A DNA stretch of 35,377 nt, from contig NZ_AYKS02000006.1 of assembly GCF_000496755.2 (NCBI RefSeq), positions 1 through 35,377 of the forward strand, written 5' to 3'. The stretch's first letter is position 1. Each line of letters starts with the position of its first letter. The notes under the pieces were generated by a model. That model made no database searches. It had not been told where the DNA came from and worked only from the letters and a program-made list of their open reading frames with translations. The position numbers and the translations under genes were made by a program. Positions 20,736 through 29,708 of the stretch are shown in pieces. Source of the DNA: Serratia sp. DD3 (GTDB lineage: Bacteria > Pseudomonadota > Gammaproteobacteria > Enterobacterales > Enterobacteriaceae).

Positions 20736-21809
20736 CTACTCTCCAATGCGTGACTTCAGCACAGTTCCCAGCTCGTGATGCATTTTCCGCAACAGAGCTT
20801 CGGTACTTTGCCAGTCAATACAGGCATCGGTCACCGAAACACCATAGCGCATATCTACCTTGGGTTGCTCTGAAGACTGGCTACCTTCATGTAAATTACT
20901 TTCCAGCATGATACCGGTAATCGAACGGTTACCTGCCTTGATCTGCTCAACAACCGACTCCGCAACCGTCGGCTGACGGCGGTAGTCTTTATTTGAGTTA
21001 CCATGACTGCAATCTATCATTAAGGAAGGATGGAGTCCCGCATCGCGCATCTGTTTTTCACAAGCGGCAACATGCTCGGCACTGTAGTTAGGGGCTTTGC
21101 CGCCACGCAGGATCACATGACCATCCGGATTGCCTTGCGTTTGCAATAAACAAACCTGCCCAGCCTGGTTAATGCCGACAAAACGGTGCGCCATGGATGC
21201 AGCACGCATAGCATTGATTGCTGTGCCTAAACTGCCATCGGTTCCATTCTTGAAACCCACCGGCATCGAAAGACCAGAAGCCATTTCCCGGTGTGTCTGT
21301 GATTCGGTAGTACGGGCACCAATCGCTGACCAACTAAACAAATCACCCAAATATTGTGGGCTGTTAGGGTCCAACGCTTCAGTTGCCAATGGCAATCCCA
21401 TACCAACCAGATCCAACAGCAGGCGACGGGCAATATGCAGCCCCTCTTCAACGTCAAAAGAACCATCCATATAGGGATCGTTAATCAGCCCTTTCCAGCC
21501 AACCGTGGTTCTTGGTTTTTCAAAATAGACACGCATAACAATATACAGTTGATCGCTCAATTCAGCCGACAGGGATTTTAGCCGACGAGCGTAATCCAGT
21601 GCCGCATCGGGATCATGGATCGAACAAGGTCCGCAAACGACGAGCAGGCGGTGGTCCTGCCCTTTAAGAATATTGGCAATAGTGCGACGAGCTGTAGCAA
21701 TTTCATGCTCATCGCTCACACTGAGTGGAAACTGGTTCTTCAGCTCTTCCGGAGTAATGAGTACCTGTTCTGCCATAATATGTACGTTGTTGAGCGCGTC
21801 TTTTTGCAT
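20736..21809 (-). CDS. aroF: DAHP synthase, tyrosine-sensitive type (AroF)
   Basis: AroF condenses phosphoenolpyruvate and erythrose 4-phosphate, the first step of the shikimate pathway. The 357-residue protein starts MQKDALNNVHI at the ATG at 21809, aligning with E. coli AroF; an ATG six codons upstream lacks a ribosome site. Conserved blocks are VVCGPCSIHDP, EKPRTTVGWKGL, ATEALDPNSPQYLGDLFSW, GFKNGTDG and the metal-site CSHGNSNK. The NN pair near the N terminus (residues 7-8) and pairing with tyrA support the tyrosine-inhibited isoenzyme. Candidate TyrR boxes lie upstream. Confidence 0.96.
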   Translation of the reverse strand: MQKDALNNVHIMAEQVLITPEELKNQFPLSVSDEHEIATARRTIANILKGQDHRLLVVCGPCSIHDPDAALDYARRLKSLSAELSDQLYIVMRVYFEKPRTTVGWKGLINDPYMDGSFDVEEGLHIARRLLLDLVGMGLPLATEALDPNSPQYLGDLFSWSAIGARTTESQTHREMASGLSMPVGFKNGTDGSLGTAINAMRAASMAHRFVGINQAGQVCLLQTQGNPDGHVILRGGKAPNYSAEHVAACEKQMRDAGLHPSLMIDCSHGNSNKDYRRQPTVAESVVEQIKAGNRSITGIMLESNLHEGSQSSEQPKVDMRYGVSVTDACIDWQSTEALLRKMHHELGTVLKSRIGE

Positions 21810-21875
21810 GATGCTATTCCCTATCATTTACCGTATGTTTGAGCGTAGTGAGATCATTAAGGATGATGTGCGACT

Positions 21876-21903
21876 ACATTACCACACGGTGTAAAGATTT
21901 CAA
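21876..21903 (-). promoter_or_regulatory. Candidate aroF promoter
   Basis: On the minus strand, -35 TTGAAA (21898-21903) and -10 TAATGT (21876-21881) have a 16-base spacer. The -35 overlaps the first candidate TyrR box, as expected for a TyrR-repressed promoter. Confidence 0.5.
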
Positions 21904-21930
21904 TCCATTTAGTGTAAATTAAATAATCCA
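21890..21930 (-). promoter_or_regulatory. Two candidate TyrR boxes upstream of aroF
   Basis: Read on the minus strand, both sites have the form TGGATT-N6-TTTACA (21913-21930 and 21890-21907), each matching 9 of the 12 defined positions of the TyrR box TGTAAA-N6-TTTACA. Their centres are 23 bases apart. The promoter-proximal one overlaps the candidate -35. Paired boxes at aroF are known in E. coli. Confidence 0.55.
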
Positions 21931-22483
21931 GAATAAAATCTACTGAAGAACATCACCTTTGGTTAAAAATCGGCATTCAATAGGCTATTTTTATTAAAAA
22001 ATAAACATCTTAAAGTCACCCAACAGCTAAGCGAGTCACTATTATCGTACACTTTAGTTTACATCAATGTGCTTTGTAAAAGTCATAGTATCCACCTAAT
22101 GACTCCCCTGTTGTCACTAACAGAAACTTGAATAAGATTGGACATAGAGGTGTACAAAAAACAATCTCCCATCTTAATTGCTGATTAAAAAACAATCTGA
22201 AGCGAATAAAATTAGCTCGCACGCCAATTAAACATTTGAAATACAATTGCAACACGATTAGCTAGCATTTATTTTTCATTCGTTATTTACCTCTATTTAT
22301 CACTGAAAACTCCCCCCTCTTAGTGAATAAAAATTGCGGAATCTCACAGTTATCTCACGCCAAATGGATAACTATAACGCTAAAGCGCTCATACCTCTTT
22401 CTAGGGGGCACACAGATAGAGTCCGCATAGCCTAGGTTTTTTGGTCAGCGTTAGCAGTTCTTCATTTATTACAAGGGAATCAC
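21931..22483. other. A/T-rich intergenic region between divergent aroF and dcuB
   Basis: No gene is supported in these 553 bases. A third TyrR-like site CGTACA-N6-TTTACA (22046-22063) is followed by TGTAAA (22075-22080). Nearer dcuB there is an inverted repeat GTTATC/GATAAC (22349-22372) with TATAAC (22373-22378) as a possible -10. CTAGG/CCTAG arms (22401-22405, 22431-22435) precede six T (22437-22442), a weak terminator-like structure in the dcuB leader. I found no convincing FNR site (TTGAT-N4-ATCAA), although dcuB is FNR-activated in E. coli. Confidence 0.4.
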
Positions 22484-23830
22484 ATGATCACTCTGGAATT
22501 TTCAGTCATTATTCTTTGCTTATTAGTCGGTACCCGATTTGGCGGTATGGGGCTAGGCTTAATAAGTGGGATTGGCTTATTCTTGCTTTGCTTTATATTT
22601 GGTTTGCAACCAGGTAAGCCTCCTGTTGATGTCATGCTAACCATTTTAGCGGTAATCGGTTGTGCTTCAGTATTGCAAACAGCTGGTGGCTTAAATGTCA
22701 TGATGCAATACGCCGAACGACTACTCCGCCGCCATCCACAGCACATTACTCTACTCGCTCCCTTTACTACCTGGACACTGACGTTTCTCTGCGGTACCGG
22801 TCATGTGGTATACACCATGTTCCCGATCATTGCAGATATTGCCATTAAGAAAGGAATTCGTCCTGAACGCCCAATGGCTGTTGCCTCTGTCGCTTCCCAA
22901 ATGGCCATCACGGCGTCCCCGGTTTCTGTTGCCGTTGTATCCTTAGTATCAATCATTGCTGCTGGGCATGGTATTGGCAAAGCCTATTCGTTGGTGGAAA
23001 TACTTGCAATCTCTATCCCGGCATCACTGGTTGGTGTTCTGATGGCGGCATTATGGAGTCTGCGTCGCGGTAAAGATTTAGATAAAGACCCAGAGTTCCA
23101 GGAAAAAATCAAAGATCCTGAACAACGTGCCTATATTTATAGTGGTACCGAAACCTTACTTAACCAGACCTTCCCCAAGCAGGCTTACTGGTCAACGGTG
23201 ATCTTCTTTGCTGCTATCGCTGTGGTTGTTATGCTGGGTGCCTTCACTGACTTACGCCCTTCCTTTGCAGATGCCAAAGGTGCTCTAAAACCGCTGTCAA
23301 TGAATCTGGTGATCCAGATGATGATGCTGATAGCCGGTGCCATTATCCTGATAGGTTGTAAAGTCAAACCCGCTGAGATCGCTAATGGTGCCGTATTCAA
23401 AGCCGGAATGGTCGCCATTTTCTCTGTATTTGGTGTGGCGTGGATGAGTGATACATTCTTCCAGGCTCATATGGGTGATTTGAAGTTGCTGTTGGAAGAT
23501 GTCGTCAAAAACCAACCGTGGACTTATGCCATCGTTCTATTCCTTGTTTCCAAGTTAGTTAACAGCCAGGCTGCCGCACTGACAGCCATTGCCCCAATGG
23601 CCTTACAATTAGGTGTTGACCCTAAAATGTTGTTGGCTTTTTTCCCAGCGGCTTATGGCTACTTCGTCTTACCAACTTACCCCAGCGACTTGGCATGTAT
23701 CGGCTTTGACCGTTCAGGAACAACCCGCATCGGTAAATTTATCATCAACCACAGCTTTATTATCCCAGGTTTGATCGGTGTATTTTGCTCTTGTATCACC
23801 GGTTACCTTCTGGTCACGGCCTTCCTGTAA
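22484..23830 (+). CDS. dcuB: Anaerobic C4-dicarboxylate antiporter DcuB
   Basis: DcuB exchanges external fumarate or malate for internal succinate during fumarate respiration. The 448-residue, highly hydrophobic inner-membrane protein resembles E. coli DcuB (446 residues) more than DcuA (433). It has LQPGKPPVDVML, LCGTGHVVYT, IRPERPMA, ASPVSVAVVSLV, RGKDLDKDPEFQ, LVSKLVNSQAAALTAIAP and LPTYPSDLACIGFDRSGTT. The ATG follows AAGGGA by six bases. It stands alone, without the fumarase B or DcuSR genes that accompany it in E. coli. An imperfect terminator hairpin follows. Confidence 0.94.
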   Translation: MITLEFSVIILCLLVGTRFGGMGLGLISGIGLFLLCFIFGLQPGKPPVDVMLTILAVIGCASVLQTAGGLNVMMQYAERLLRRHPQHITLLAPFTTWTLTFLCGTGHVVYTMFPIIADIAIKKGIRPERPMAVASVASQMAITASPVSVAVVSLVSIIAAGHGIGKAYSLVEILAISIPASLVGVLMAALWSLRRGKDLDKDPEFQEKIKDPEQRAYIYSGTETLLNQTFPKQAYWSTVIFFAAIAVVVMLGAFTDLRPSFADAKGALKPLSMNLVIQMMMLIAGAIILIGCKVKPAEIANGAVFKAGMVAIFSVFGVAWMSDTFFQAHMGDLKLLLEDVVKNQPWTYAIVLFLVSKLVNSQAAALTAIAPMALQLGVDPKMLLAFFPAAYGYFVLPTYPSDLACIGFDRSGTTRIGKFIINHSFIIPGLIGVFCSCITGYLLVTAFL

Positions 23831-23841
23831 TTGCCTTCTTG

Positions 23842-23869
23842 ACGGCAACGGAATATTTCCCGTTGCCGT
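23842..23869 (+). terminator. Hairpin after dcuB
   Basis: A perfect 10-base-pair stem (ACGGCAACGG / CCGTTGCCGT) with an 8-base loop begins 12 bases after the dcuB stop. No T-run follows, so it may mainly protect the 3' end or act with another factor. Confidence 0.5.
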
Positions 23870-24028
23870 TATGAGCAGGCTCTTCCCCGCCGCCCTCAAG
23901 CTACTGACCCATCACTGCTTTACTCTGCTAAAATCAAGACGCCATAGTAGAAGAAAAGTGAATAAGTAACGGTATAAAATAAAAAAATTAAGCTAACAGG
24001 GGCTGTTTTTGTCCTAGAGGGGAACCGA

Positions 24029-24049
24029 TATAATGTGATCGTTATCACT
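24029..24049 (+). promoter_or_regulatory. TATAAT element with overlapping CRP-like site before the DUF481 gene
   Basis: A perfect -10 hexamer TATAAT (24029-24034) is overlapped at its last base by TGTGA-N6-TCACT (24034-24049), one base off the CRP core TGTGA-N6-TCACA. It contains the perfect inverted repeat GTGAT/ATCAC (24035-24048). If TATAAT is the true -10, a bound CRP would lie over the start site and repress; if another promoter downstream is used, it could activate. Confidence 0.5.
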
Positions 24050-24078
24050 TAATATCACTCTTAACAACTGGATCCAAA

Positions 24079-24843
24079 ATGCTCTCTTCATGCGCTCGTC
24101 GCGCCATTCCATTATATTTTAGTTGCTTGACTGCCTTCACCAGTGTTTCTGTCTTTGCTGACAATACTCTTTTTACTGCGATGGACGACCCAGCCACTGC
24201 CAAGACACCCTTTGATGGCAATATTCAGGCTGGTTATAACGCGCAATCGGGCAACTCCCAGAACTCCGCGTTACTGGCCAATACCACGATGACTTGGTTT
24301 AACAATAATACCGCCTACAGTTTGTGGGGTTCAGCCAATAACACGACCTCTGCCAATGTACGCTCTTCTGAAAGATATCAAGCCAGTGGGCGTACTCGTT
24401 ACAATCTAACCGACCGTAATTACATGTTTGGTCAGCTAGGCTGGCTAAATGATCGTTTTGCCGGTTATAACTCGCGCACCACAATCACCGGGGGTTATGG
24501 TCGTCAGATCTTTAACGGCCCAATTCATGATTTGCGTCTCGAATTCGGCCCTGGTGTACGCCATGATGAATACCGTGCTGGTGGTCAAACGACTCGTGCA
24601 TTAGCTTACGGTGCAGCCAACTATTCCTACAAACTGACTGATAATGCTCATCTGTCTGAAGGTATCTCTGCGCTGGCTAACGACCAAACCACGCTGAATT
24701 CGGAAACGGCACTCACGGTCGCTATAAACAGCGACTTCTCCTTACGGCTGGCCTATACGGTAAACTACAACAGCAAGCCACCCGCTTCTGCGCCTAAAAA
24801 CACGGATACCACCACCTCAATCACCTTAATGTACGGGTTATAA
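24079..24843 (+). CDS. DUF481 (YdiY-like) outer membrane protein
   Basis: The 254-residue protein has a signal peptide ending about residue 27 (SVSVFA-DN) and then a DUF481 domain of alternating polar and aromatic beta-strands (GNIQAGYNAQSGNSQNS, YMFGQLGWLNDRF, GPGVRHDEYR, and a last strand ITLMYGL ending in a hydrophobic residue). This is typical of a small outer-membrane beta-barrel. Members such as E. coli YdiY are of unknown function, and some were noted as salt- or acid-induced. It stands alone between dcuB and the rplS operon, with a CRP-like site in front and a shared terminator region behind. Its start has GGATCC-type weak ribosome-site sequence. Confidence 0.85.
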   Translation: MLSSCARRAIPLYFSCLTAFTSVSVFADNTLFTAMDDPATAKTPFDGNIQAGYNAQSGNSQNSALLANTTMTWFNNNTAYSLWGSANNTTSANVRSSERYQASGRTRYNLTDRNYMFGQLGWLNDRFAGYNSRTTITGGYGRQIFNGPIHDLRLEFGPGVRHDEYRAGGQTTRALAYGAANYSYKLTDNAHLSEGISALANDQTTLNSETALTVAINSDFSLRLAYTVNYNSKPPASAPKNTDTTTSITLMYGL

Positions 24844-24888
24844 CTTTCTCTTCTTTTTTGTCGTCAGTATTCGGTGGGAATTAAAAAG

Positions 24889-24920
24889 AAAAGGGGTTGG
24901 TATAAAGCCAACTCCTTTTT
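24889..24920 (+). terminator. Intrinsic terminator of the DUF481 gene
   Basis: A 12-base-pair stem with one G-U pair (AAAAGGGGTTGG / CCAACTCCTTTT), a 7-base loop and a T-rich end lies 45 bases after the stop codon. The A-rich left side gives a T-run on the other strand too, so it may work both ways. Confidence 0.75.
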
Positions 24921-24995
24921 CTATAGACAAAAAAGCCCATAGTTTTCATTAGGGTATTGGTGTATGGAAGATAACTGACCAGCGGAGGACTGTAT

Positions 24996-25027
24996 AAAAA
25001 AGGGGCTTACCATAACGATAAGCCCCT
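24996..25027 (-). terminator. Intrinsic terminator of the rpsP-rplS operon
   Basis: On the minus strand, stem AGGGGCTTA/TAAGCCCCT with a 9-base loop is followed by a T-run. It lies 38 bases after the rplS stop. Confidence 0.9.
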
Positions 25028-25065
25028 GATAGCTATTAACTTTTGGATGCAGCGCTAGCTGTATC

Positions 25066-25428
<363 letters not shown>

Positions 25429-25490
25429 CTAGGTAAACTGATATATCGGTCTCGTCGAGACAATACTCAGACGTTCCCTTCATGGTTCTG

Positions 25491-26234
25491 TTACTCGGCC
25501 AGATGTTCCCGTTGGAACTCTGCCAGTAACACCGCTTGCTCGTCAGTCAGAGCTAGGCTTTCTAGAAGTTCAGGTCTTCTAAGCCAGGTTCGGCCCAGCG
25601 ACTGCTTTAAGCGCCAGCGACGTATCTCGGCATGGTTTCCCGACAGTAAAACTGGTGGAACCTCCATCCCTTCCAACACCTCTGGGCGGGTATAGTGTGG
25701 GCAGTCAAGCAACCCATCAGCAAAAGAGTCTTCTTCCGCTGATGCCTGATGGCCCAGAACACCCGGTATAAAACGGGCGACTGAATCAATCAGGATCATT
25801 GCTGGCAGTTCACCACCACTGAGAACGTAATCGCCGATTGACCATTCTTCGTCAATTTCGGTTTGGATCACCCGCTCGTCTATCCCTTCATAACGGCCAC
25901 AAACCAGAATCATCTTCTGATTAGCCGCTAACTCGCACACGCCAGTTTGATCCAGCTTGCGCCCCTGAGGTGAAAGATAAATCACCTTTGCGCCCTCGCC
26001 TGCCGCTGCTTTTGCTGCAGTAATGGCTTCCCGTAAAGGTTGCACCATCATCAACATTCCCGGGCCACCGCCATAAGGGCGGTCATCCACGGTACGATGC
26101 CGATCGTGGGTGAAGTCTCGTGGACTCCAGCACTGCACACTCAGCAGGCCATTTTTTACTGCTCGGCTAGTGACCCCATAGTCGGTGATTGCACGGAACA
26201 TCTCAGGAAATAGGCTAACAATACCAATAAACAC
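25491..26234 (-). CDS. trmD: tRNA (guanine-N1)-methyltransferase TrmD
   Basis: TrmD methylates G37 next to the anticodon in tRNAs reading CUN, CCN and CGG, preventing frameshifts. The 247-residue SPOUT-fold protein has the trefoil-knot segments [13 protein letters not shown] and [14 protein letters not shown] that bind S-adenosylmethionine, and the [12 protein letters not shown] loop. It begins with GTG at 26234 ([13 protein letters not shown]), aligning one residue in with the E. coli start. A GGGGATTGG stretch upstream may serve as ribosome site. It is 51 bases after rimM. Confidence 0.97.
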   Translation of the reverse strand: MFIGIVSLFPEMFRAITDYGVTSRAVKNGLLSVQCWSPRDFTHDRHRTVDDRPYGGGPGMLMMVQPLREAITAAKAAAGEGAKVIYLSPQGRKLDQTGVCELAANQKMILVCGRYEGIDERVIQTEIDEEWSIGDYVLSGGELPAMILIDSVARFIPGVLGHQASAEEDSFADGLLDCPHYTRPEVLEGMEVPPVLLSGNHAEIRRWRLKQSLGRTWLRRPELLESLALTDEQAVLLAEFQREHLAE

Positions 26235-26285
26235 CAGCCAATCCCCGTGTTGTTATTCCATCTGCTTCGGCCATTAAACCAAAGG

Positions 26286-26834
26286 TCAAAAACCAGGATC
26301 CCATTCAGCCTCGATGACCTTGGCTGCGAGATCGACTTTCTTGATAACCTGCCCATGAAGAAACGGAACTAACCGCTCCTTCATGCCGAATGCATCTTTC
26401 AGGTTTGCCTGCACGACCATCACGTCGTTTGAACCGGTTTCCATCATATCAACGACTTTACCCAGTTCGTATCCTGAAGTGGTGACTACCTGGCAGCCCA
26501 TCAGGTCTTTCCAGTAGTAGTCATCTCCTTCCAGAGAAGGCAATTGCTCAGAATCTACAACGATTTCACAATTCGTCAGTAAATTCGCGGCATCCCGATC
26601 ATCAACACCGTTGATTTTGATGATCAGATCCTGATTATGGCGCTTCCAGTCTTCCAACTCGACAAGCTGCCACTGACCCGAGCGCTGGATAAACCAAGGC
26701 TGATAGTCAAATATGTTTTCGGCATTCTCGGTGGATGAAAACACTCTGAGCCAACCTCGGATGCCGTAAGTAGAACCCATTTTGCCGAGTACAATCGGTT
26801 GCTGAGGAACCACCGGTTTGAGTTGCTTGCTCAT
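26286..26834 (-). CDS. rimM: Ribosome maturation factor RimM
   Basis: RimM helps mature the head of the 30S subunit, binding S19. The 182-residue protein has an N-terminal beta-barrel domain ([23 protein letters not shown]) and a C-terminal PRC-barrel ([22 protein letters not shown]). I start it at the ATG at 26834 (MSKQ), three codons inside a longer reading. It lies 18 bases after rpsP in the operon. Confidence 0.97.
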   Translation of the reverse strand: MSKQLKPVVPQQPIVLGKMGSTYGIRGWLRVFSSTENAENIFDYQPWFIQRSGQWQLVELEDWKRHNQDLIIKINGVDDRDAANLLTNCEIVVDSEQLPSLEGDDYYWKDLMGCQVVTTSGYELGKVVDMMETGSNDVMVVQANLKDAFGMKERLVPFLHGQVIKKVDLAAKVIEAEWDPGF

Positions 26835-26852
26835 TGCCACCACCGCAACAGA

Positions 26853-27101
26853 TTACGCTGCTTTCTTAGCGTCTTTGATCAGCGCGCTAACGCGATCAGA
26901 AACAGTCGCACCCAGACCAATCCAGTGCTCAATACGATCCAGATCCAGACGCAGTGCTTCGGCCTGACCAGATGCGATTGGGTTGAAGAAACCTACGCGC
27001 TCAATGAAACGACCATCACGCGCATTGCGGCTGTCGGTCACGACTACTTGATAGAACGGACGCTTTTTAGCGCCGCCACGTGCCAAACGAATTGTTACCA
27101 T
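26853..27101 (-). CDS. rpsP: 30S ribosomal protein S16
   Basis: S16 is needed for 30S assembly. The 82-residue protein begins [21 protein letters not shown] at the ATG at 27101, with GAGG seven bases upstream; any longer reading runs into the leader hairpin. It is the first gene of the rpsP-rimM-trmD-rplS operon. Confidence 0.98.
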   Translation of the reverse strand: MVTIRLARGGAKKRPFYQVVVTDSRNARDGRFIERVGFFNPIASGQAEALRLDLDRIEHWIGLGATVSDRVSALIKDAKKAA

Positions 27102-27127
27102 AACATCCTCTTTAGTTAATAAAACAG

Positions 27128-27155
27128 CCGGGCCCCATTGAGGGACGGGGCCCGG
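27128..27155 (-). promoter_or_regulatory. Leader hairpin (possible attenuator) of the rpsP operon
   Basis: A perfect 9-base-pair GC-only stem (CCGGGCCCC / GGGGCCCGG) with a 10-base loop lies between the rpsP promoter and the rpsP start. On the minus strand it is followed by CTGTTTTATT, so it looks like a terminator located in the leader. It may reduce read-through into the operon. Confidence 0.6.
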
Positions 27156-27177
27156 TTGCAATATAAAAAGCTCGAAA

Positions 27178-27205
27178 ATTTTACTCATTTTGGCGCAAAA
27201 AGCAA
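27178..27205 (-). promoter_or_regulatory. Promoter of the rpsP operon
   Basis: On the minus strand, -35 TTGCTT (27200-27205) and -10 TAAAAT (27178-27183) have a 16-base spacer. The predicted start near 27171 gives a leader of about 70 bases that includes the hairpin at 27128-27155. Confidence 0.6.
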
Positions 27206-27286
27206 TCTAAAGCGTAGATTACTCGGGATTACATTTTGCACTCTGGTTATTTTCAGACAGTTTTCACCGCTAACCAATAACCCGCA

Positions 27287-27317
27287 AACCGAGCCACATC
27301 ACCGATGTGGCTCGGTT
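27287..27317 (-). terminator. Hairpin after ffh
   Basis: A perfect 14-base-pair stem (AACCGAGCCACATC / GATGTGGCTCGGTT) with a 3-base loop starts right at the ffh stop codon. On the minus strand the tail is GTTTGCGG, a poor T-tract, so termination may be incomplete. Confidence 0.7.
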
Positions 27318-28679
27318 TTAACGGCCTGGAAAACCCGGAGGCATCATACCCTTCATGCCACGCATCATTTTCGCCATTCCGCCTTTCTTCATCTTTTTCA
27401 TCATCCGCTGCATATCATCAAACTGTTTTAACAAGCGGTTCACATCCTGCACTTGCATACCCGACCCCAGTGCAATACGGCGTTTACGTGAACCTTTGAT
27501 GATTTCAGGCTTGGCCCGCTCTTTCAGCGTCATGGAGTTAATAATCGCCTCCATGCGTACCAATACTTTGTCGTCCATTTGTGATTTTACGTTGTCCGGC
27601 AACTGACCCGCACCTGGCAATTTGCTCAGCATGCTGGCCATTCCGCCCATATTACGCATCTGCTTCAACTGATCCAGGAAGTCGGTGAGGTCGAATCCAT
27701 CACCTTGCTTCAACTTCTTCGCCAGTTTTTCAGCTTGTTCACGGTCAACCTTGCTTTCGATCTCTTCAATCAACGAAAGCACATCACCCATGCCAAGAAT
27801 GCGCGAAGCCACGCGATCCGGGTGGAAGGGCTCCAACGCATCGGTTTTTTCACCCACACCCAAGAATTTAATCGGCTTACCGGTAATATGGCGAATAGAT
27901 AATGCCGCACCACCACGAGCATCACCATCAACTTTGGTTAATACCACGCCTGTCAGCGCTAACGCCTCGTTAAACGCTTTGGCGGTATTGGCTGCATCCT
28001 GGCCGGTCATAGCATCGACAACAAACAGGGTTTCTACCGGGTTGAGCGCATCATGAACCTGTTTGATCTCGTCCATCATCGCTTCGTCAACGTGCAAACG
28101 ACCAGCGGTATCGACGATCAAGACATCATAAAACTTCAGTTTAGCCTGTTGCAGCGCACGGTTAACAATATCGAGCGGTTTTTCTTTGACATCAGAAGGG
28201 AAAAAATCAATGCCCACACCTTCGGCCAAGGTTTCTAACTGACGGATCGCTGCGGGACGATAGACGTCGGCAGAAACAACCAGCACTTTTTTCTTCTGTT
28301 TTTCTTTCAGAAACTTACCAAGTTTGGCTACGCTGGTGGTTTTACCCGCCCCTTGCAACCCCGCCATCAACACCACTGCTGGTGGCTGCGCTGCCAGATT
28401 GAGTTCGGTGTTCACCTCCCCCATAGCAGCGATCAGTTCACTTTTGACAATCTTGACGAACTCTTGGCCAGGCGTCAGGCTTTTATTGACTTCATGCCCT
28501 ACGGCACTCTCTTTTACCCGGTTGATAAAGTCACGCACCACGGGCAATGCAACGTCTGCTTCCAGCAAAGCCATACGCACTTCACGCAGGGTATCTTTGA
28601 TATTCTCTTCAGTCAGCCGCCCACGGCCACTAATATTGCGCAGAGTGCGCGACAGTCGATCAGTTAAATTTTCAAACAT
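27318..28679 (-). CDS. ffh: Signal recognition particle protein Ffh
   Basis: Ffh binds 4.5S RNA and signal sequences of nascent inner-membrane proteins and, with FtsY, delivers ribosomes to the translocon. The 453-residue protein (same as E. coli) has the N domain (1-85), the GTPase G domain with GLQGAGKTTS (G1), DTAGR (G3) and TKVDG (G4), and the Met-rich M domain ending in a run of Lys/Met/Gly (MMKKMKKGGMAKMMRGMKG). I start at MFENLTDRLSRTL (ATG 28679); a longer reading adds 25 non-conserved residues. Confidence 0.98.
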   Translation of the reverse strand: MFENLTDRLSRTLRNISGRGRLTEENIKDTLREVRMALLEADVALPVVRDFINRVKESAVGHEVNKSLTPGQEFVKIVKSELIAAMGEVNTELNLAAQPPAVVLMAGLQGAGKTTSVAKLGKFLKEKQKKKVLVVSADVYRPAAIRQLETLAEGVGIDFFPSDVKEKPLDIVNRALQQAKLKFYDVLIVDTAGRLHVDEAMMDEIKQVHDALNPVETLFVVDAMTGQDAANTAKAFNEALALTGVVLTKVDGDARGGAALSIRHITGKPIKFLGVGEKTDALEPFHPDRVASRILGMGDVLSLIEEIESKVDREQAEKLAKKLKQGDGFDLTDFLDQLKQMRNMGGMASMLSKLPGAGQLPDNVKSQMDDKVLVRMEAIINSMTLKERAKPEIIKGSRKRRIALGSGMQVQDVNRLLKQFDDMQRMMKKMKKGGMAKMMRGMKGMMPPGFPGR

Positions 28680-28731
28680 CGTCTCATGCTCAACGTAAAA
28701 GTCAGGCCGCAATGGCGAAATAATTGCGGCG

Positions 28732-28740
28732 ATTATAACA
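28732..28740 (-). promoter_or_regulatory. Extended -10 promoter of ffh
   Basis: On the minus strand TGTTATAAT has a perfect TATAAT (28732-28737) with the upstream TG of an extended -10 element, about 53 bases before the ffh ATG. No good -35 is seen. Confidence 0.5.
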
Positions 28741-28779
28741 CGAAGTAGCGGCAATCTCTGCTACCGCATTGGAGATTGG

Positions 28780-28808
28780 TTGGAGTAGGGACGGCTCAAC
28801 GCTATACT
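28780..28808 (+). promoter_or_regulatory. Candidate ypjD promoter
   Basis: -35 TTGGAG (28780-28785) and -10 TATACT (28803-28808) are separated by 17 bases. The predicted start near 28815 is only about 25 bases before the first ypjD ATG and divergent from ffh. Confidence 0.6.
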
Positions 28809-28838
28809 GGTATATTAAACAACCCGATAACTATGTAG

Positions 28839-29630
28839 ATGCTCAATAACGCTATGCTCGTTTTCTCTATTGTGGCTTTGTTAGCCTACCTGCTCAGCCT
28901 TGGATTGATCATTCCCAGCTTGCTGCGGAAGAACAGTGCATACCGTCGGTTGGCCCTTGTTTCGGCCATAGTGGCGTTGGTCAGCCATGCCATTGCACTT
29001 CAGCAACATATTTTTGCTGTTAGCGCAGGGCAAAACCTCAGCCTGTTGAATATCAGTTCTATCGTCAGCTTGATCATCTGCTCGGTGATGACCTTGGTCG
29101 CCTCACGTGATCGTGGCTGGTTCCTGCTGCCCATTGTTTACAGCTTTGCGATGATTAACCTGGCCTTTGTCTGCTTTCTGCCAGGGGAATATATCACTCA
29201 TCTGGAAGCCAGCCCGGAACTGATGATCCATATCAGTCTGGCGCTATTCGCCTACGCGACATTGATTATCGCAACGCTTTACGCATTACAGTTGGCTTGG
29301 CTGGATTATTTGTTGAAGAACAAAAAACTCGGTTTTACTGCCGACATGCCACCCCTGATGAGCATTGAGCGAAAAATGTTCCACATCACACAAGTCGGTG
29401 TGGTACTGCTCACGTTGACGCTCTGTACTGGCTTGCTATATATGGATAATCTGTTTGACAAAGAAAACATCCATAAAACCGTACTATCAACCTTGGCCTG
29501 GTTAGTTTATATCGTCCTACTATGGGGGCATTATCATAAGGGCTGGCGTGGTCGCCCTGTTGTCTGGTTCAGTATTGCTGGTTCTTTTCTGCTGACTTTA
29601 GCCTACTTCGGTAGCCGCTTAATCCAGTAA
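28839..29630 (+). CDS. ypjD: Inner membrane protein YpjD (cytochrome c assembly/HemX-like family)
   Basis: This polytopic inner-membrane protein of up to 263 residues has about eight hydrophobic helices. It shares the conserved segments GQNLSLLNISSIVSL, EYITHLEASPELMIHI, PPLMSIERKMFHITQ and LLWGHYHKGWRGR with E. coli YpjD. Histidines in the last two recall the CcsA/HemX cytochrome c-assembly fold. Its role is unclear; in some bacteria it is linked to the neighbouring CorB/CorC magnesium-efflux proteins. Alignment suggests the true start may be the ATG at 28854 (MLVFSIVALLAYLL). Neither ATG has a clear ribosome site, so I keep the first. Confidence 0.9.
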   Translation: MLNNAMLVFSIVALLAYLLSLGLIIPSLLRKNSAYRRLALVSAIVALVSHAIALQQHIFAVSAGQNLSLLNISSIVSLIICSVMTLVASRDRGWFLLPIVYSFAMINLAFVCFLPGEYITHLEASPELMIHISLALFAYATLIIATLYALQLAWLDYLLKNKKLGFTADMPPLMSIERKMFHITQVGVVLLTLTLCTGLLYMDNLFDKENIHKTVLSTLAWLVYIVLLWGHYHKGWRGRPVVWFSIAGSFLLTLAYFGSRLIQ

Positions 29631-29708
29631 TAGATGGTACACTAAGATCAATCCTCCCCAGTTATCTGGGGCTCTCTTTTCCGCTATAGCTATATAAGGA
29701 ATACTGCG

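Noticed and set aside
22064..22255. Small frame in the aroF-dcuB gap
   Set aside because: A/T-rich, no ribosome site and no recognisable composition or motif; chance frame in a long intergenic region.
27138..27431. Plus-strand frame between rpsP and ffh
   Set aside because: It is antisense to the rpsP leader, two hairpins and the ffh 3' end, and shows no protein-like features.
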